NCBI GenBank assembly: GCA_020636405.1
Contig: JACJXW010000011.1
Span: forward strand, 62,001-126,000
DNA: 64,000 bases
Direction: 5' to 3'
DNA from: Lewinellaceae bacterium
GTDB taxonomy: Bacteria; Bacteroidota; Bacteroidia; Chitinophagales; Saprospiraceae
In this document: piece after piece, positions 62,708 through 64,000 of the stretch
Numbering within the stretch: the stretch's first letter is position 1
How the letters are laid out: each line of letters opens with the position of its first letter
The notes under the pieces: model-generated
What the model was told of the DNA's origin: nothing
The model's database searches: none
Seen by the model: the letters and a program-made list of their open reading frames with translations, nothing else
Position numbers and translations under genes: made by a program

Positions 62708-62761
62708 AGAGTGTGTTCAAATTTCGTTTTCGGCCCGAAGTATGAAATTTGAACACACTCT
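62708..62761. repeat. Dispersed palindromic repeat, copy 2
   Basis: The arms 62708-62725 and 62744-62761 are a perfect 18-bp inverted repeat with an 18-nt loop. The right arm and flank are identical to copy 1 at 225-288. It lies between two minus-strand genes. Confidence 0.88.
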
Positions 62762-62798
62762 AAGCACGGTAAAAATAAGAAATGCTGAGCGTTTATCC

Positions 62799-64000
62799 CT
62801 ATTGAAACTCCTCCTCTTGCGCCGGGCCTCTGATTTCGTCCCCGAACATATCTTCTCCGAAGCCTTCATCCTCAAATTCATTTTCTTCCAGAGGAAGGTT
62901 GGGGCGCCGGTACTGGTCGCAGTCCATTTCTATACCAATATCGCCTGGCGGCTGGTGAAACCGGGCGGAGGAATCATAACCGATGTCTTCGGAAGCTTCC
63001 AACCGGCGAATGAACTCCCGGAAAAAAGGCTTGGCCATATAGGCGCCTTGGCCGTAGGTCAACGACCGGAAGCGGATCCACCGGTCTTCTCCTCCTACCC
63101 AGGTGCCGACCACGAGGGTAGGCGTGATGCCCATAAACCAACCGTCGACGTAATCGTTGGTAGTCCCGGTTTTACCGCCCACTTCACTCTTGAGGACGCC
63201 TAGGCCGGTAGCGGCATACTTGAGCATTTCTACCATCACATAATTGGCGTTGGCGTTGATGGCTACCCGTTCCTGAGGAAACTCCTCGTACAGAATACGG
63301 CCGTTCTTGTCCTCAATACGCAATAAATAGATGGGCTTGTTATAAATGCCGTTGTTGGCGAAAGTGGTATAGGCGCCGGTCATTTCCATATTGGTCAGGT
63401 CGGTGGAACCCAGGCAGATGGACGGCGATTTCGGAACCCGGTAGCGGCCGTTGGAGTACCGCAAGCTGCTGTCAATGCCCATCTGGTGGATCAGTCCGCG
63501 GACCGGCTCGGTATCTCCGAGCTGTTTCATGAGGTGTACCGATACCGTATTCTTCGACCGGCGCAGGCCTTCCTTCAGGGTGAGCAATTGGCCGGTATAG
63601 ACGCCATCGGCATTTCGGGGCGTCCATTCCTTTGCCAGGAAGAAGTTGCCGTCGCCGGGTGCGATGGTCTGCGGAAGGTCATAAACTTCATAACAGGGCG
63701 AAAACCCTTGCTGAGCAATGGCAGTAGCGTATACAAAAGGCTTGAAAGTGGACCCCACCTGCCGGCTGGTCCGGTTGTGGTCGTACTGGAAATATTTGAA
63801 ATTGACGCCCCCTACCCATACTTTGACATAGCCGGTTACCGGGTCTACGGCGAGGATGCCGGCCTGCAGGATCATACGGTGGTATTTTACCGAGTCCAGC
63901 GGTGTCATCGTAGTATCCTTTTCCATCTCCGGGGTATCGTAGGAGAATACCCTCATTTTGACCTTGGCCCGGAAGGCCTTGTCGGCTTCTGCCTGGAGAG
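62799..64000 (-). CDS. C-terminal part of a class A penicillin-binding protein (PBP1A type), 5' end outside window
   Basis: About 400 residues are visible; the frame stays open to the window edge (upstream residues LQAEADKAFRAKVK). Transpeptidase motifs: catalytic Ser in GSTFKP (S-T-F-K, near 63741-63752), SKNTVSVHLM (S-x-N) and GGKTGTTNDYVDGWF (K-T-G). The glycosyltransferase half lies outside. The enzyme cross-links peptidoglycan at the inner-membrane surface. The C-terminus is acidic (EENEFEDEGFGEDMFGDE). The start of the gene is not in the window. Confidence 0.93.
   Translation of the reverse strand, partial: LQAEADKAFRAKVKMRVFSYDTPEMEKDTTMTPLDSVKYHRMILQAGILAVDPVTGYVKVWVGGVNFKYFQYDHNRTSRQVGSTFKPFVYATAIAQQGFSPCYEVYDLPQTIAPGDGNFFLAKEWTPRNADGVYTGQLLTLKEGLRRSKNTVSVHLMKQLGDTEPVRGLIHQMGIDSSLRYSNGRYRVPKSPSICLGSTDLTNMEMTGAYTTFANNGIYNKPIYLLRIEDKNGRILYEEFPQERVAINANANYVMVEMLKYAATGLGVLKSEVGGKTGTTNDYVDGWFMGITPTLVVGTWVGGEDRWIRFRSLTYGQGAYMAKPFFREFIRRLEASEDIGYDSSARFHQPPGDIGIEMDCDQYRRPNLPLEENEFEDEGFGEDMFGDEIRGPAQEEEFQ

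Overview
The window looks like a chromosome segment of a Bacteroidota bacterium, probably of the Saprospiria (Lewinella/Haliscomenobacter type). The evidence is a type IX secretion (T9SS) type B sorting domain on a 2810-residue adhesin and a type A sorting domain on a 340-residue protein. PUR/DUF3276, GWxTD-domain, head-GIN and GH92 proteins point the same way, as do promoters of the Bacteroidota form TTG-N17-20-TAnnTTTG and a near absence of Shine-Dalgarno sites. I saw no rRNA, tRNA, CRISPR array, insertion sequence or prophage.

Layout. 0-9 kb: end of a zinc-ribbon-like gene, then the giant adhesin. 9-17 kb: a candidate structured RNA, an HtrA-type protease, a GPH-family transporter, a secreted conserved protein, a membrane vWA protein and an outer-membrane barrel. 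17-22 kb: PUR-family nucleic-acid binder, ABC exporter, TPR/HTH lipoprotein regulator. 22-27 kb: two secreted proteins (a BNR/PKD/GEVED giant and a T9SS cargo). 27-34.7 kb: fructose-bisphosphatase, a Uma2 nuclease-fold gene, a caspase-like protease, a GWxTD protein, a MATE pump. 34.8-44.6 kb: GH92 mannosidase, a cyclic-nucleotide-domain histidine kinase beside a response regulator fused to a thioredoxin-reductase-like flavoprotein, a second Uma2 gene, an HGSNAT-like acyltransferase, a head-GIN protein. 45-53.5 kb: the accessory region. 54-64 kb: recG, rbfA, a metal-permease/DtxR fusion, a GbsR-type regulator, gcvT, a HEAT-cyclophilin lipoprotein and part of a PBP1A-type enzyme.

The most interesting locus is 45.2-53.5 kb. 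A nucleoside-phosphorylase-fold protein (48090-49322) ends in a glycine-rich tail made of two different short modules. The first resembles the N-terminus of a small protein with an effector-associated domain of the EAD11 type (53101-53490). The second resembles the N-terminus of a membrane-tail-anchored, degenerate-STAND-like helical-repeat protein (45222-47987). The proteins therefore look like parts that dock through matched modules: a predicted NTP/nucleoside-based conflict (immunity or cell-death) system. The EAD gene is translationally coupled to an HTH gene with a possible PLD-like C-terminal domain. A small HTH gene and a helical-repeat gene lie between them. This role is inference; the module matches are visible in the sequence.

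The spacers hold several repeat families: a palindrome present at both ends of the window, a hairpin plus GAATAACGAATCC-type tail at two sites, tandem 7/8-bp arrays in at least seven spacers, and large nested inverted repeats near 17.9, 31.0 and 44.7 kb.
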